Positions 17,818-26,566 of a stretch of 64,000 nucleotides of DNA are shown here, piece after piece. Under the pieces are notes generated by a model. It was not told the DNA's origin. It searched no databases and worked only from the letters and a program-made list of their open reading frames with translations. How positions within the stretch are numbered: the first letter of the stretch is position 1; each line of letters begins with the position of its first letter. A program made the translations under genes and the position numbers. This DNA is from Thermovibrio ammonificans HB-1 (lineage in GTDB: Bacteria > Aquificota > Aquificia > Desulfurobacteriales > Desulfurobacteriaceae). The DNA is taken from contig NC_014926.1 in the NCBI RefSeq assembly GCF_000185805.1, forward strand, positions 1,543,501 to 1,607,500, in the 5' to 3' direction.

Positions 17818-18260
17818 AGACACCAGATTTAATGGAGTTAATTCAGAGTAAGTGGTATAGGTTCCTTTACTCTTTAGTGCTTTTCTTTAGGTGGCTCTTT
17901 ATTGCAGTTATGACTGTATATTTGGCTTTCTGTATATTAACTTTGATTTTTACCTTAGTCTCTCACGTTAGTTCAGATGGGTTAGTTTTTACTTTTAACT
18001 ACATGAGAACCTTTTTAACAGATGCCCTTTTCGTGCTTGTTATACTTGATTTTGTAAGTGCAATGTTTTATCAAAAAAGAATCCATTATGTTTTATGCCT
18101 TCTTGAAATTGGATTCATAGTCTTAACAAGGAAACTTATTCTTCTTAATCCCACTCCGGAGAATGCATTTTTGATTTTTGTTCTTGCTTTGGCTGTTTCT
18201 CTCTTCTTTGTATTAATCTTCTATTTCTATAAAATTACCGGTAGATTAAGAAAACCTTGA
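17814..18260 (+). CDS. PsiE-like four-helix membrane protein
   Basis: 148 aa with about four membrane segments. The block RTFLTDALFVLVILDFVSAM followed by LEIGFIVLTRKLILLNPTP closely resembles the phosphate-starvation-inducible PsiE family, whose biochemical role is unknown. The gene is clearly more AT-rich and prefers A/T-ending codons compared with pheA and hisB on either side, which suggests recent acquisition or relaxed selection. It overlaps pheA by ATGA, so it is cotranscribed. Confidence 0.75.
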   Translation: MKTPDLMELIQSKWYRFLYSLVLFFRWLFIAVMTVYLAFCILTLIFTLVSHVSSDGLVFTFNYMRTFLTDALFVLVILDFVSAMFYQKRIHYVLCLLEIGFIVLTRKLILLNPTPENAFLIFVLALAVSLFFVLIFYFYKITGRLRKP

Positions 18261-18283
18261 ATTTTTTCTGGTAGGTTTGAGTG

Positions 18284-18868
18284 ATGAGAAAATCAAAAGC
18301 CCTTAGGAAGACAAATGAAACAGAAATAGAGATAGCTGTGAACCTTGACGGAACCGGCTCCTACTCGGTTAAGACCGACATTCCCTTTTTAACCCACATG
18401 CTGGAGCTCTTCTCCCGCCACTCTTTGATTGACCTTGAAGTTGTTGCAACCGGCGACGTTGAAGTTGACCACCACCACCTAATTGAAGATGTCGGGATAG
18501 TTTTAGGAGAGGCAATTGAGAGGGCGTTGGGCGATAAGAGGGGTATAAACCGCTACGGCTTCTTTACCCTTCCGATGGACGAAACCCTCATTTCTGCCGC
18601 CATTGACCTTTCCGGCCGCCCCTACTTTGTTTACGGGGGTTTCCCCCAGTTTAAGACCCTGATGGGGATAGAGTTTGACCTCTTCAGGGAGTTCTGGAAG
18701 TCTTTTTCTTACTCGCTAAAGTGCAACCTCCACATTAACTGCCACTACGGTTTAAACCTCCACCACATGGCAGAGGGAACCTTTAAGGCAGTTGCAAGGG
18801 CTTTGAGAGTTGCGGTTTCAGTAGATGAAAGGGTAAAGGGAGTACCTTCCACAAAGGGTAAGCTATGA
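18284..18868 (+). CDS. hisB: Imidazoleglycerol-phosphate dehydratase
   Basis: Sixth step of histidine biosynthesis. The enzyme is the monofunctional 194-aa form without a phosphatase domain. Metal-binding His clusters are present: VDHHHLIEDVG and HYGLNLHHMAEGTFKA. I use the ATG at 18284; a GTG lies directly before it. No other his genes are nearby, so the pathway is dispersed. The stop overlaps the start of the next gene by ATGA. Confidence 0.97.
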   Translation: MRKSKALRKTNETEIEIAVNLDGTGSYSVKTDIPFLTHMLELFSRHSLIDLEVVATGDVEVDHHHLIEDVGIVLGEAIERALGDKRGINRYGFFTLPMDETLISAAIDLSGRPYFVYGGFPQFKTLMGIEFDLFREFWKSFSYSLKCNLHINCHYGLNLHHMAEGTFKAVARALRVAVSVDERVKGVPSTKGKL

Positions 18869-19158
18869 AAGGCGCTGATGTAGTCAGGCTTTTAAGGGAA
18901 AAGAAGGACTATTTGAGAAGGGAATTCGGGGTAAAGGAGCTCCTCCTCTTTGGCTCCTTTGCCCGCGGAGACGAGGGTGAGGAGAGCGACGTTGACCTTG
19001 TTGTTGAGTTTTTTCCAGAGTATGAAACTTTCCGTAATTACATGGCTTTGAAAGGTTATCTTGAGGAGCTTCTCGGTAGGCCGCTTGACCTTCTGGTCAA
19101 GGGAGGTATCAAGAGGCACTTCCTGACGGAGATAGAGAAAGAGGCTTTAAATGTCTGA
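18865..19158 (+). CDS. Minimal nucleotidyltransferase (MNT-type)
   Basis: 97 aa with the pol-beta superfamily signature GSFARGDEGEESDVDLVVEF, i.e. GS followed by DxD catalytic acids. Such MNT proteins are usually antitoxins that AMPylate a HEPN toxin encoded next door. No HEPN partner is visible on either side: the neighbours are hisB (overlapping by 4 nt) and hemL. It is either an orphan or has another target. Confidence 0.85.
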   Translation: MKGADVVRLLREKKDYLRREFGVKELLLFGSFARGDEGEESDVDLVVEFFPEYETFRNYMALKGYLEELLGRPLDLLVKGGIKRHFLTEIEKEALNV

Positions 19159-19197
19159 AAGAGGTGGTATTAAAAATTCTGGAGGAGGTAGAGGAGT

Positions 19198-20499
19198 ATG
19201 AGGGTTGAGCGCTCAAAAGCCCTCTTTGAGGAGGCAAAGAAGTACATTCCCGGAGGGGTAAACAGCCCCGTAAGGGCCTTTAAGTCTGTCGGCGATGTTC
19301 CCCGCTTTATTGAGAGGGCCAAGGGAAGCCACATCTGGGACGTTGACGGAAACGAGTACATTGACTACGTCTGCTCGTGGGGGCCGATGATTTTGGGCCA
19401 CGCCCACCCTAAGGTCGTTGAGGCAATTCAGAAGCAGGCGGAGAAGGGAACCAGTTATGGCGCTCCCACCGAGCTTGAGGTTGAGCTTGCAAAGATGATT
19501 GTTGAGCTCGTTCCCTCTGTTGAGAAGGTCCGTATGGTCAATTCGGGAACCGAAGCGACAATGTCTGCCATAAGGCTGGCAAGGGGATACACCGGCAGGA
19601 ACAAGGTTATAAAGTTTGAAGGGGGCTACCACGGCCACGTTGACGCCCTGCTTGTAAAGGCCGGCTCGGGCCTGACAACTTTCGGCGTTCCCACAAGCCC
19701 CGGCATACCCGAAGATTTTGCAAAACACACCATAACCGTGCCCTTCAACGACATAGACGCCCTGAAGAGGGTAATAGACGAGGTAGGGCACGACGTTGCG
19801 GCCGTTATAATGGAGCCGGTTATGGCAAACGCCGGCCTCATAATCCCGGAACCGGGCTTTTTAGAGGCCGTAAGGGAGCTGACGGCCGAGAAGGGAATCG
19901 TTCTGATTTTCGACGAGGTTATCACCGGCTTCAGGCTCTCGTTAGGGGGAGCCCAGGAGTACTTCGGCGTTACTCCCGACCTCTCCTGCTTCGGCAAGAT
20001 TATAGGGGGAGGCCTTCCCGTAGGAGCCTTCGGAGGTAAGGCCGAGATTATGGACCACCTTGCACCGGAAGGCCCGGTTTACCAGGCCGGAACCCTCTCG
20101 GGTAACCCCCTTGCAATGGCGGCAGGTATAGCAACCTTAAAGGAGCTTCAAAAGCCCGGCGTCTACCAAGAGCTCCGCTCAAAAACCGAGAAGCTCTCGG
20201 AAGGGCTAAAAGAGGCCGCCAAGGCCGCAGGCATATACGACAAGCTCCACTTTAAGCAGATAGAGAGCATCTCCATCGTTTACTTTACGCCGAAGGAAGT
20301 GAAGAACTACCAAGATGCCCTAACCTCCAACACGCAGGCCTACGCGGCCTTCTTCAGGAAGATGCTCCAGCAGGGCGTTTACCTTGCCCCCTCCCAGTTT
20401 GAGGTTGCGTTTATGTCTACGGCTCACACCCAAGAGGATATAGAGAAAACCGTTAAGGCCGCAGAAGTGGCCTTTAAAGAGGCCGCCCAACTCCTGTAA
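19198..20499 (+). CDS. hemL: Glutamate-1-semialdehyde 2,1-aminomutase
   Basis: PLP enzyme that makes 5-aminolevulinate in the C5 route to haem and other tetrapyrroles. It has 433 aa, standard length, with PLP Lys267 ([10 protein letters not shown]), the Asp of [10 protein letters not shown], and [10 protein letters not shown] for phosphate binding. The ATG follows GGAGGTAGAGGAG closely. It lies in the same long plus-strand operon as hisB and the DedA-like genes. Confidence 0.98.
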   Translation: MRVERSKALFEEAKKYIPGGVNSPVRAFKSVGDVPRFIERAKGSHIWDVDGNEYIDYVCSWGPMILGHAHPKVVEAIQKQAEKGTSYGAPTELEVELAKMIVELVPSVEKVRMVNSGTEATMSAIRLARGYTGRNKVIKFEGGYHGHVDALLVKAGSGLTTFGVPTSPGIPEDFAKHTITVPFNDIDALKRVIDEVGHDVAAVIMEPVMANAGLIIPEPGFLEAVRELTAEKGIVLIFDEVITGFRLSLGGAQEYFGVTPDLSCFGKIIGGGLPVGAFGGKAEIMDHLAPEGPVYQAGTLSGNPLAMAAGIATLKELQKPGVYQELRSKTEKLSEGLKEAAKAAGIYDKLHFKQIESISIVYFTPKEVKNYQDALTSNTQAYAAFFRKMLQQGVYLAPSQFEVAFMSTAHTQEDIEKTVKAAEVAFKEAAQLL

Positions 20500-20510
20500 G
20501 AGGCACGTTT

Positions 20511-21089
20511 GTGGAGCTTCTAAACCGCCTTCTCGCCGTGGCCCACGGCCACGGCTTCCTCTACTGCTTCGTAGTCTCCCTCTTCGAAGGGGAGTTCTCT
20601 CTCATACTTGCAGGGGTTCTGGTTAAAGAGGGGACTTTTCGCTTCCTCCCATCGTTTCTGGGTGCCTTCTTCGGGGCCGCGTTTATCTACAACTTCTGGT
20701 ACTGGCTGGGCAGGCTGGTAGGCGAAGGGCTCCTTGAGCGCTTCCCGAAGTTTAAAGAGAAAGAAAAGACGGTAGAGGCCAAACTCAACCGCTGGGGAGC
20801 CCTCCTTGCCTTCCTCGTCCCCTTCATATACGGACTCCGAACGGCTTCAGCCTTCTTCCTCGGCCTGTTCAAGTTCCCCTTTAGGGTTTACGCCGCCGCC
20901 GTCACCTTTTCCTGCGCAGTGTGGGCCTTTACACTGCTGTCGGTAGGCTACTTTTTCGGCAAAGAGGCGGAGAAACTCTGGAAGAGCCACTCTCTACTGC
21001 CCCTTACCGCCGTTGTTGGTATCATAGTTTTACTGGTTCTCCTTAAAGCTTTGGGGTACTTTGTTGGAGAGGATACTGGCTCTTCTTAA
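20511..21089 (+). CDS. DedA-like (VTT domain) membrane protein, copy 1
   Basis: 192 aa, GTG start, several membrane segments. The segments FEGEFSLILAGVLVKEG and FLVPFIYGLRTASAFFLGLF correspond to the acidic and the arginine-containing re-entrant motifs of DedA proteins, which are implicated in undecaprenyl phosphate or phospholipid flipping. It is followed by a second, divergent paralogue that starts within its 3' end. Confidence 0.75.
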   Translation: MELLNRLLAVAHGHGFLYCFVVSLFEGEFSLILAGVLVKEGTFRFLPSFLGAFFGAAFIYNFWYWLGRLVGEGLLERFPKFKEKEKTVEAKLNRWGALLAFLVPFIYGLRTASAFFLGLFKFPFRVYAAAVTFSCAVWAFTLLSVGYFFGKEAEKLWKSHSLLPLTAVVGIIVLLVLLKALGYFVGEDTGSS

Positions 21090-21639
21090 AACTCACCCGG
21101 TTCTCTTTGCCTTTGTTGGAGGGTTCACAGAAGGCGCCGTTACCGTTTTCCTGTGCGGGGTTTTTGCCCGTTTGGGGCTCTTTCCGGTTGCCTCAACTCT
21201 AACCGCCGCCTACGCAGGAACCGTCCTCTCCTACCAGCTCTTCTTCCTGGTCGGAAGGCTCCTTAAAGAGGAGCTTCTCGTCCGCTTCCCGAAGCTCGAA
21301 GAGGAGTTCCAGCGGATAGACAGAGAGTTCGGCAGGGATTTCGACTACCTCTCACTTGCGGTTCCCTTCATATACGGTATGGGGGTGGTAATACCCCTCT
21401 TTTTAGGGGTTAACGGCTACTCGTGGGGGCGCTTCTTTCTGCTATCTTCGGCCTCGTCTGTAGTGTGGATTCTGGGCTGCTTCTGGGGAGGGTACCTCTT
21501 CGGAGAAGTGTCCGAAAGGGTATTAAGGGAGCTTTTCCGGCAGGAATTACTGCTCCTTCTGCTCTTAGTTGCCACTTTAGCGGTAAGCCACAAGTTGGTG
21601 AAATTCACTACAAGGAGCGTAAGCCGTGGGAAAGATTAG
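21061..21639 (+). CDS. DedA-like membrane protein, copy 2
   Basis: 192 aa from a TTG start that overlaps copy 1 by 29 nt (a second TTG is the next codon). It has the same layout as copy 1: GGFTEGAVTVFLCGVFARLG and LAVPFIYGMGVVIPLFLGV. The key arginine of the second motif is replaced by a non-polar stretch (GMGVV in place of GLRTA). The two are a tandem duplication that has diverged; the second may have altered activity or form a heteromer with the first. Confidence 0.7.
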   Translation: MLERILALLKTHPVLFAFVGGFTEGAVTVFLCGVFARLGLFPVASTLTAAYAGTVLSYQLFFLVGRLLKEELLVRFPKLEEEFQRIDREFGRDFDYLSLAVPFIYGMGVVIPLFLGVNGYSWGRFFLLSSASSVVWILGCFWGGYLFGEVSERVLRELFRQELLLLLLLVATLAVSHKLVKFTTRSVSRGKD

Positions 21640-21835
21640 GGACTACATAGAGCGCACCTCCTACATGATGGTGGGGGTTCAGTTTGCCCTCTCAATCTTC
21701 ATAAGCTTGGCAATAGGCTACTGGCTCGATAAACACTTCAAAACCTTTCCGTGGTTGACTGTCTTCTGGTTCTTCATAGGTTTAGCCGCCGGGTTCAAAA
21801 ACGTTTACAGGGAGCTTAAAAAGGTATCCAGATGA
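21626..21835 (+). CDS. atpZ: AtpZ/AtpI-like small ATP synthase accessory protein
   Basis: 69 aa with two membrane helices (VGVQFALSIFISLAIGYWLD and WLTVFWFFIGLAAGF), the pattern of AtpZ-type proteins encoded ahead of F0 genes. AtpZ with AtpI has been linked to Mg/Ca transport and c-ring assembly. GTG start 8 nt after AGGAG. It overlaps both neighbours. Confidence 0.8.
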   Translation: MGKIRDYIERTSYMMVGVQFALSIFISLAIGYWLDKHFKTFPWLTVFWFFIGLAAGFKNVYRELKKVSR

Positions 21836-22218
21836 GGGAGTTTGAGCTCTTTCTAAAGAGGCTCCTGGTTGTTGAAGGGGCCGTTTTTATTCTGACTTTT
21901 ATGCCCCTGCTCCTGGTTAAAGGGTGGAGCGTTTTTACCTACTCATACCTTTTGGGATACGCCGTTATGGCGTACGATTACTACCAGCTGGTTAAGTTCT
22001 CCAGACGGCTGCCCCAGCAGGTCCAGGCCGGGGTATTCCCGAAGTCGGGATTCGCCTGGCGCTTTATCTCGATTCTCCTTATCCTGGTTGGTTTAAGTTT
22101 ATTTACTCGTTTAAACTTCTTTGCTATAATTTCGGCGGTTGTCGCAACCAACGCTGCCCTAATACTTACCGTTTTACTACACCGTAAGGAGTGGAGGAGA
22201 TGGAACACGCAGCAGTAA
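21832..22218 (+). CDS. atpI: ATP synthase protein I
   Basis: 128 aa with four predicted membrane helices. Position (after atpZ, overlapping it by ATGA, and before atpB) and size identify it as the assembly chaperone of the c ring. Sequence conservation in this family is low, so context carries much of the call. It overlaps atpB by 19 nt. Confidence 0.75.
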   Translation: MREFELFLKRLLVVEGAVFILTFMPLLLVKGWSVFTYSYLLGYAVMAYDYYQLVKFSRRLPQQVQAGVFPKSGFAWRFISILLILVGLSLFTRLNFFAIISAVVATNAALILTVLLHRKEWRRWNTQQ

Positions 22219-22898
22219 CGGGAGTGTGCGGACCCCTCTCACAGTATATAGACTGCAGGGTTGTGGTTACAACCTGGCTCATGATGGTTGTGGTTCTCGG
22301 TTTCGCCTACTTCCTCGGAAAGAACCTGAGGAAGTTCCCCAACGGCGTTCAGTATACGTTTGAAGCTCTCACCTCCTTCATCGTTTACACCCTCGAAGAC
22401 GCCATGGGCAAGTACGGCAGGAAGTTCTTCCCCCTTATAGCCGGACTTGCAACCTTTATCCTGTTTGCGAACCTGGTGGGCCTCATCCCCCTTCCCTGGA
22501 TAAAGCAGCCCACATCCAGCCTTAACACAACCCTGGCTCTGGCAATAATCTCTTTCCTCGTTTACAACTACGAAGGCGTCAAGAAGCACGGCCTCATTAA
22601 TTACATCAAACACTTTGCAGGGCCCGTGCCATGGATGGCGCCCATAATGTTCCCGATTGAGGTGGTGTCCCACCTCTCGAGGATTCTCTCCCTCTCTTTC
22701 CGTCTCTTCGGTAACATGTTCGGCGACGAAATGGTGGTTCTCGTTGCCCTTATGCTCGTTCCTTTCCTCGTTCCGGTAGCGGGCGAGTTCATAGTGTTTG
22801 CAAACAGCTTCCTTCAAACCTTTATCTTCTGTATCCTTACTGTAGTGTACATCGCTACCGCCATTGAAGAGCACGAAGAGGAGCACGTAGGATATTAA
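22200..22898 (+). CDS. atpB: ATP synthase F0 subunit a
   Basis: The proton channel stator subunit, 232 aa from the ATG at 22200; a GTG at 22191 is in frame but too close to the AGGAG site. The essential Arg is in LSLSFRLFGNMFGDE, and the final helix (ANSFLQTFIFCILTVVYIA) is typical. Only a and c subunits follow atpZ-atpI here; the peripheral stalk and F1 genes must be elsewhere, as is common in Aquificota. Confidence 0.97.
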   Translation: MEHAAVTGVCGPLSQYIDCRVVVTTWLMMVVVLGFAYFLGKNLRKFPNGVQYTFEALTSFIVYTLEDAMGKYGRKFFPLIAGLATFILFANLVGLIPLPWIKQPTSSLNTTLALAIISFLVYNYEGVKKHGLINYIKHFAGPVPWMAPIMFPIEVVSHLSRILSLSFRLFGNMFGDEMVVLVALMLVPFLVPVAGEFIVFANSFLQTFIFCILTVVYIATAIEEHEEEHVGY

Positions 22899-22924
22899 AT
22901 AGAAACATGAGGAAGGAGGTACTG

Positions 22925-23266
22925 ATGAAAAAGAGTTATCTCAAGAGCATCCTTTTCACACTCTTCCTTTTAGCAGTAGGTGCGCTTCCCGCACTTGCAG
23001 GTGAAGGGGGTGCTGAGTCCGGTAAGGCGCTTATCCTCGGTCTCTCCGCCATCGGTGCCGGCCTTGCCATCGGTCCCGCCGCAGGCGGTGCAGGTGCAGG
23101 TCAGGGTCAGGCGGTCAGGGGAGCCTGTGAAGGTATGGCAAGGAACCCTCAGATGGCCGGTAAACTCACAACCACAATGTTTATCGGTCTGGCTATTATC
23201 GAAGCTCTCGCCATCTACGGTCTCGTTATCGCACTCATTCTCCTCTACGCCAACCCGCTCGTTTAA
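22925..23266 (+). CDS. atpE: ATP synthase F0 subunit c with signal peptide
   Basis: The proteolipid of the c ring. I use the ATG at 22925, which follows AAGGAGG; an upstream in-frame ATG at 22907 contains that site. Residues 1-24 or so (MKKSYLKSILFTLFLLAVGA... ALA) are a signal peptide, as reported for the Aquifex aeolicus c subunit, so the mature hairpin begins with GEGG. Helix 1 has the GxGxG pattern (AAGGAGAGQGQAVRG) and helix 2 carries the proton-binding Glu in LAIIEALAIY. A strong terminator follows. Confidence 0.96.
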   Translation: MKKSYLKSILFTLFLLAVGALPALAGEGGAESGKALILGLSAIGAGLAIGPAAGGAGAGQGQAVRGACEGMARNPQMAGKLTTTMFIGLAIIEALAIYGLVIALILLYANPLV

Positions 23267-23281
23267 GTTGAAGGTAGGGTG

Positions 23282-23322
23282 CTGCGGGGTTGGGGCCTTA
23301 AGGCCCCAACCCCGCAGTTTAT
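23282..23322. terminator. Strong bidirectional terminator after atpE
   Basis: A perfect 16-bp stem, CTGCGGGGTTGGGGCC and its complement with loop TTAA, followed by TTTATTT. It separates atpE from the convergent zinc-ribbon gene. Confidence 0.95.
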
Positions 23323-23329
23323 TTAATCC

Positions 23330-23833
23330 TTATAAATCTCTGTGCCAGTAAACCCTCGCCAGTTTCTCGCCCTCGCTGTACTTAACCTCGAACTTACCCT
23401 TGAAAGCTTTGTTAACGGCCTCCCCTATATGGCGGGCAAGGTGCTCGCTGGTTGTTGCTATCTCAACTTTTGAGTCCTCTTCGTTAATCCAGAGAATCCT
23501 CTGTAAAGGCCTCAGAGACATTACATCGTCTACAACGTTCTTCACCCTGTTGAGTATCTCGTCTCTGTGCTTTTTCAGGAACTCACCGCTTAGAACCACT
23601 ATGCCGCCCGGGTACCTGTCCCTCTTACGCCTGCACGCCGGGCAGAGGGCCCTGTTTGCCCCTTCCGGAACGGGCTCCGGCAGCTGTTCGGGCCACTGCC
23701 ACCTGCCGTCTTTAAAGACCGCTCCGCACTCCTCACACACGGTAGGTTCGGGATACTTGGCCTTTTCGTAGTAGGGGTTGTCGCTCTCCCACGTGTACTC
23801 CTTTCTGCCGGCGGGAACGTACCTGTTTCCCAT
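23330..23833 (-). CDS. BCAM0308-like zinc-ribbon protein of unknown function
   Basis: 167 aa with CEEC and CPAC zinc-knuckle pairs around PEPTVCEECGAVFKDGRWQW and ALCPACRRKRDRYPGGIV, which I recall as the signature of the BCAM0308 family. A C-terminal domain ends in ARVYW. The family is widespread but unassigned; the ribbon resembles the archaeal/eukaryotic NMD3 type, which only hints at ribosome or RNA binding. It is the last gene of the minus-strand run, ending against the atpE terminator. Confidence 0.7.
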   Translation of the reverse strand: MGNRYVPAGRKEYTWESDNPYYEKAKYPEPTVCEECGAVFKDGRWQWPEQLPEPVPEGANRALCPACRRKRDRYPGGIVVLSGEFLKKHRDEILNRVKNVVDDVMSLRPLQRILWINEEDSKVEIATTSEHLARHIGEAVNKAFKGKFEVKYSEGEKLARVYWHRDL

Positions 23834-23887
23834 CCTCTCCTCCTCACTGTTGAATTTTTGGGCCTCTGTTTTTAATTTAAGTTATTT

Positions 23888-24736
23888 TCACCATATCTGC
23901 TCCAAGGGAAGGCTCTTTTCAAGGAGCTTCACACACCCCTCCCGCCGGCTCTTTATGAGCTCCCTCGGCTCGGAGAGGGTTGGGTCTCTGAAGGGAACGG
24001 CCGAGGGCAGATGGAACTTCTCAAGGAGCTTCCCCTCCGTTTCGAAGGAGGGGGAGGCAACTGTTGAGCGGGATTTCCTCCCAACGGCAACTCCCTCTCT
24101 CACGCCGAAACCGGCCATATGGAGGGCCCGCCTAACGGGAGTGGCGGCCGAGTAGGTGGCCAGTATCCCTTCCGGCTTTATGAGCCTTCTCAGCTCCCTG
24201 AAGAACTCGTAAGTCCAGAGCTCCGGATTGACCTTAGGGGAGAAGGGGTCATGGAAGATAGCATCTGCAAAGTGCTCTTCCTCTATAGACTTAACCGCCC
24301 TCCTGCCGTCGGCAATCAGCAGTTTTAAAGAGACTCTGCCGTCAGTGTAAACAAAGGTGGGAACAGGGCGGTTGCATACCTTGCGGCCGAGAAGCCCTCT
24401 GAAAATCGGCTTCCACTTTTCGTAACGCCCCCAGTTAAGCTCCAATGCCTTCAGAGGCACTCTCAGGTCGAACTCGTAGGCAACAACTCTAACCGCGGCG
24501 GAAGGGTTGGCCGACAGCACCGTGTCGAGGAAGGCAACCGTGTTGTAGCCGAGGCCGAAACAGGAGTCTAAGAGCGTAACTTCCCCCCGAGAGGCGGCAA
24601 CTTCCGCCACCTTACACGGTTTACAGAACTTCTCTACCGCCTCCGTAAACGCCCCTGCCGTTGTTGAGTGGAAGTGTTCGTTAAACAGGTCGGAGAGAAA
24701 CGTTTTTGAGCCGTCTTGAGTTGTTACAACCCTCAC
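23888..24736 (-). CDS. MnmC-like SAM-dependent methyltransferase
   Basis: 282 aa resembling the methyltransferase half of MnmC (final step of mnm5s2U at the tRNA wobble position) without the FAD oxidase half. The SAM-binding segment is LLDSCFGLGYNTVAF. The catalytic region reads HDPFSPKVNPELWTYEFFRE, matching the family's DxFxPxxNPxxW pattern, followed by TYSAATPVRRALHMAGF. GTG start overlaps the DUF151 gene stop by GTGA. Placement near miaB supports a tRNA modification role. Confidence 0.8.
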   Translation of the reverse strand: MRVVTTQDGSKTFLSDLFNEHFHSTTAGAFTEAVEKFCKPCKVAEVAASRGEVTLLDSCFGLGYNTVAFLDTVLSANPSAAVRVVAYEFDLRVPLKALELNWGRYEKWKPIFRGLLGRKVCNRPVPTFVYTDGRVSLKLLIADGRRAVKSIEEEHFADAIFHDPFSPKVNPELWTYEFFRELRRLIKPEGILATYSAATPVRRALHMAGFGVREGVAVGRKSRSTVASPSFETEGKLLEKFHLPSAVPFRDPTLSEPRELIKSRREGCVKLLEKSLPLEQIW

Positions 24737-25203
24737 TGCTCAAATATTTCCCTTATGAGCCTCTCCCACTGCTCCTGACACTCCTCCCCCTGACACTTAT
24801 CGAGTGGTATCACCGAGGCCTTCTCTATAACCTCCCTCTTCACGAATATGGGAGCATTCAGCCTTACCGCCAGGTTTATGGCGTCGCTGGGCCTTGCGTC
24901 AATTCTGAAGAGCTCCCCGTCGGGGCGCCTCACCTCAATAACTGCAAAGTAGATGCCCTTGTCGAAGTCGTTGATGATTACCCTCTCAACCTCCCCCTTG
25001 AAAATCTCCAGAAGCTCCCTGATAAGGTCGTAGGGGAAAGGCCTCGGTGGAACTGCACCCAAGAGTTCCGTCTCGAGGAGTTCCGCCTCCCAGTTGCCAA
25101 CCCAGATGGGAACGGCGAAACGCTCTTCCTCGTTACCGAGGATAATGATTGGCAGGTTACTGAACCTGTCCTGGGTCAAGCCGATTACCGATACCTCAAT
25201 CAT
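24733..25203 (-). CDS. Bifunctional nuclease family (DUF151/BFN) protein
   Basis: 156 aa. The N-terminal domain contains FAVPIWVGNWEAELLE and the motif DARPSDAINLAVRLNAPIFV, which define the BFN family; a Thermotoga member was crystallised and plant members have DNase/RNase activity. A C-terminal tail carries CQGEEC. It overlaps both neighbours (ATGA with miaB, GTGA with the MnmC-like gene), so the three form one operon. Confidence 0.88.
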   Translation of the reverse strand: MIEVSVIGLTQDRFSNLPIIILGNEEERFAVPIWVGNWEAELLETELLGAVPPRPFPYDLIRELLEIFKGEVERVIINDFDKGIYFAVIEVRRPDGELFRIDARPSDAINLAVRLNAPIFVKREVIEKASVIPLDKCQGEECQEQWERLIREIFEQ

Positions 25204-26528
25204 CTCTTGCTCCTCACTCCGGTTGTTACTGGTTTTCCTTTTAAGAAAAAGGGCGAAGCCTGAGTTATTTCAACCTCCACGGTTTTCCCTATAAGCTCCT
25301 CAGAGCCTTCCACCGCAACGGGCTTGTTGTCGGCGGTCCTTCCGTAAAGCTCGCTTCCCTTGGGGCTAAAGCCCTCAATCAGAACCTCTTCAACCTTCCC
25401 CACCCTCTCAAGATTCCTCTCAAGGGCTTGCTTCTTAACGAGCTCCTGAAGGGTTTGGAGTCGGCGGTTTTTCACCTCTTTGGGAACGTCGTCTTTAAAG
25501 GTAGCGGCCTTTGTGAAGGGCCTGGGGGAGTACTCAAAAACGAAGGCCTGGTCGAAAACGCACTCCTCAACGAGGGATAGGGTCTGTTCAAAGTCCTCCT
25601 CGGTTTCCCCGGGGAAGCCCACTATAAAGTCCCCCGATAGGGCAACGTTGGGAACGAACTCCCTCAACATCTGAACCTTCTCTATGTACTCTTCCCGGGT
25701 GTAGCCCCTGTTCATCCTCTCTAACACTCTGTTGGAGCCGCTCTGAGGGGGAAGGTGAACGTAGGGGCAGACTTTCGGTATATCCCTAATCGCCCGGGCA
25801 ATCCGCTCGCTAAAGCCTGCCGGGTGAGAGGTTGTGAACCTTACCCTCTCTACTCCCTCAACTTCGGAAACCATATACAGGAGGTCGGCAAGGTCGGTCC
25901 CTTGGTAGCCGTAAAAGTCTACGTTCTGGCCGAGCAGGTGGACCTCCTTAACGCCCCTTTCGGCAAGCCGTTTAACCTCTTCAACAACCAGGTGGGGGGC
26001 CACACTCCTCTCCCTTCCCCTGGTGAAGGGAACTATGCAGTAGGTACAGAACCTGTTACAGCCCCTCTGAACAGTAACGTAGGCAATGAAGGGGTTCTCA
26101 AGGTAGCTGTCTACGAGGGGGAGCTTCTCCTCCTCCGGTATCTTCCGGTTGAGGATTTCAACAACGCGCCCTTCCCTCTTTACCCTCTCCAGGAGTTGGG
26201 GGAGCTTCACAAAGTTGAAGGTTCCGAAAACCAAATCCACGTGGGGAAAGCGGAGAATCTGCTCCTTCTCCTTCTGGGGCACGCAGCCCGCCACCGCCAC
26301 CACAAGGTCGGGCCTTCTCTTCTTAAGCCTTTTGAGATTGCCGATGAAGGAGTAGGCCTTGTTGTCGGGTTTGGCCCTTACGGAGCAGGTGTTTACTATA
26401 ACGATGTCGGCCTCCTCCGGCGTTTGGGCCTTCTCGTAGCCCATGTCCCTGAGGAGGCCGGCCATCTTCTCAGAGTCGTTAACGTTCATCTGACAGCCGA
26501 AGGTCTTTATGAAGAACCTCTTTGCCAT
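25200..26528 (-). CDS. miaB: tRNA-2-methylthio-N6-dimethylallyladenosine synthase
   Basis: Radical-SAM methylthiotransferase that modifies i6A37 in tRNA. Its 442 aa have the N-terminal cluster cysteines 12, 48 and 82, the radical-SAM triad C157xxxC161xxC164 (RGCNRFCTYC) and a C-terminal TRAM domain (GKTVEVEITQASPFFLKG). It differs from RimO, also in this window, by the FGCQMN start motif. First gene of the operon with the DUF151 and MnmC-like genes. Confidence 0.97.
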   Translation of the reverse strand: MAKRFFIKTFGCQMNVNDSEKMAGLLRDMGYEKAQTPEEADIVIVNTCSVRAKPDNKAYSFIGNLKRLKKRRPDLVVAVAGCVPQKEKEQILRFPHVDLVFGTFNFVKLPQLLERVKREGRVVEILNRKIPEEEKLPLVDSYLENPFIAYVTVQRGCNRFCTYCIVPFTRGRERSVAPHLVVEEVKRLAERGVKEVHLLGQNVDFYGYQGTDLADLLYMVSEVEGVERVRFTTSHPAGFSERIARAIRDIPKVCPYVHLPPQSGSNRVLERMNRGYTREEYIEKVQMLREFVPNVALSGDFIVGFPGETEEDFEQTLSLVEECVFDQAFVFEYSPRPFTKAATFKDDVPKEVKNRRLQTLQELVKKQALERNLERVGKVEEVLIEGFSPKGSELYGRTADNKPVAVEGSEELIGKTVEVEITQASPFFLKGKPVTTGVRSKR

Positions 26529-26566
26529 CGGGCCTCTTTAACAGGATTTTTAATCCTTAATATATT

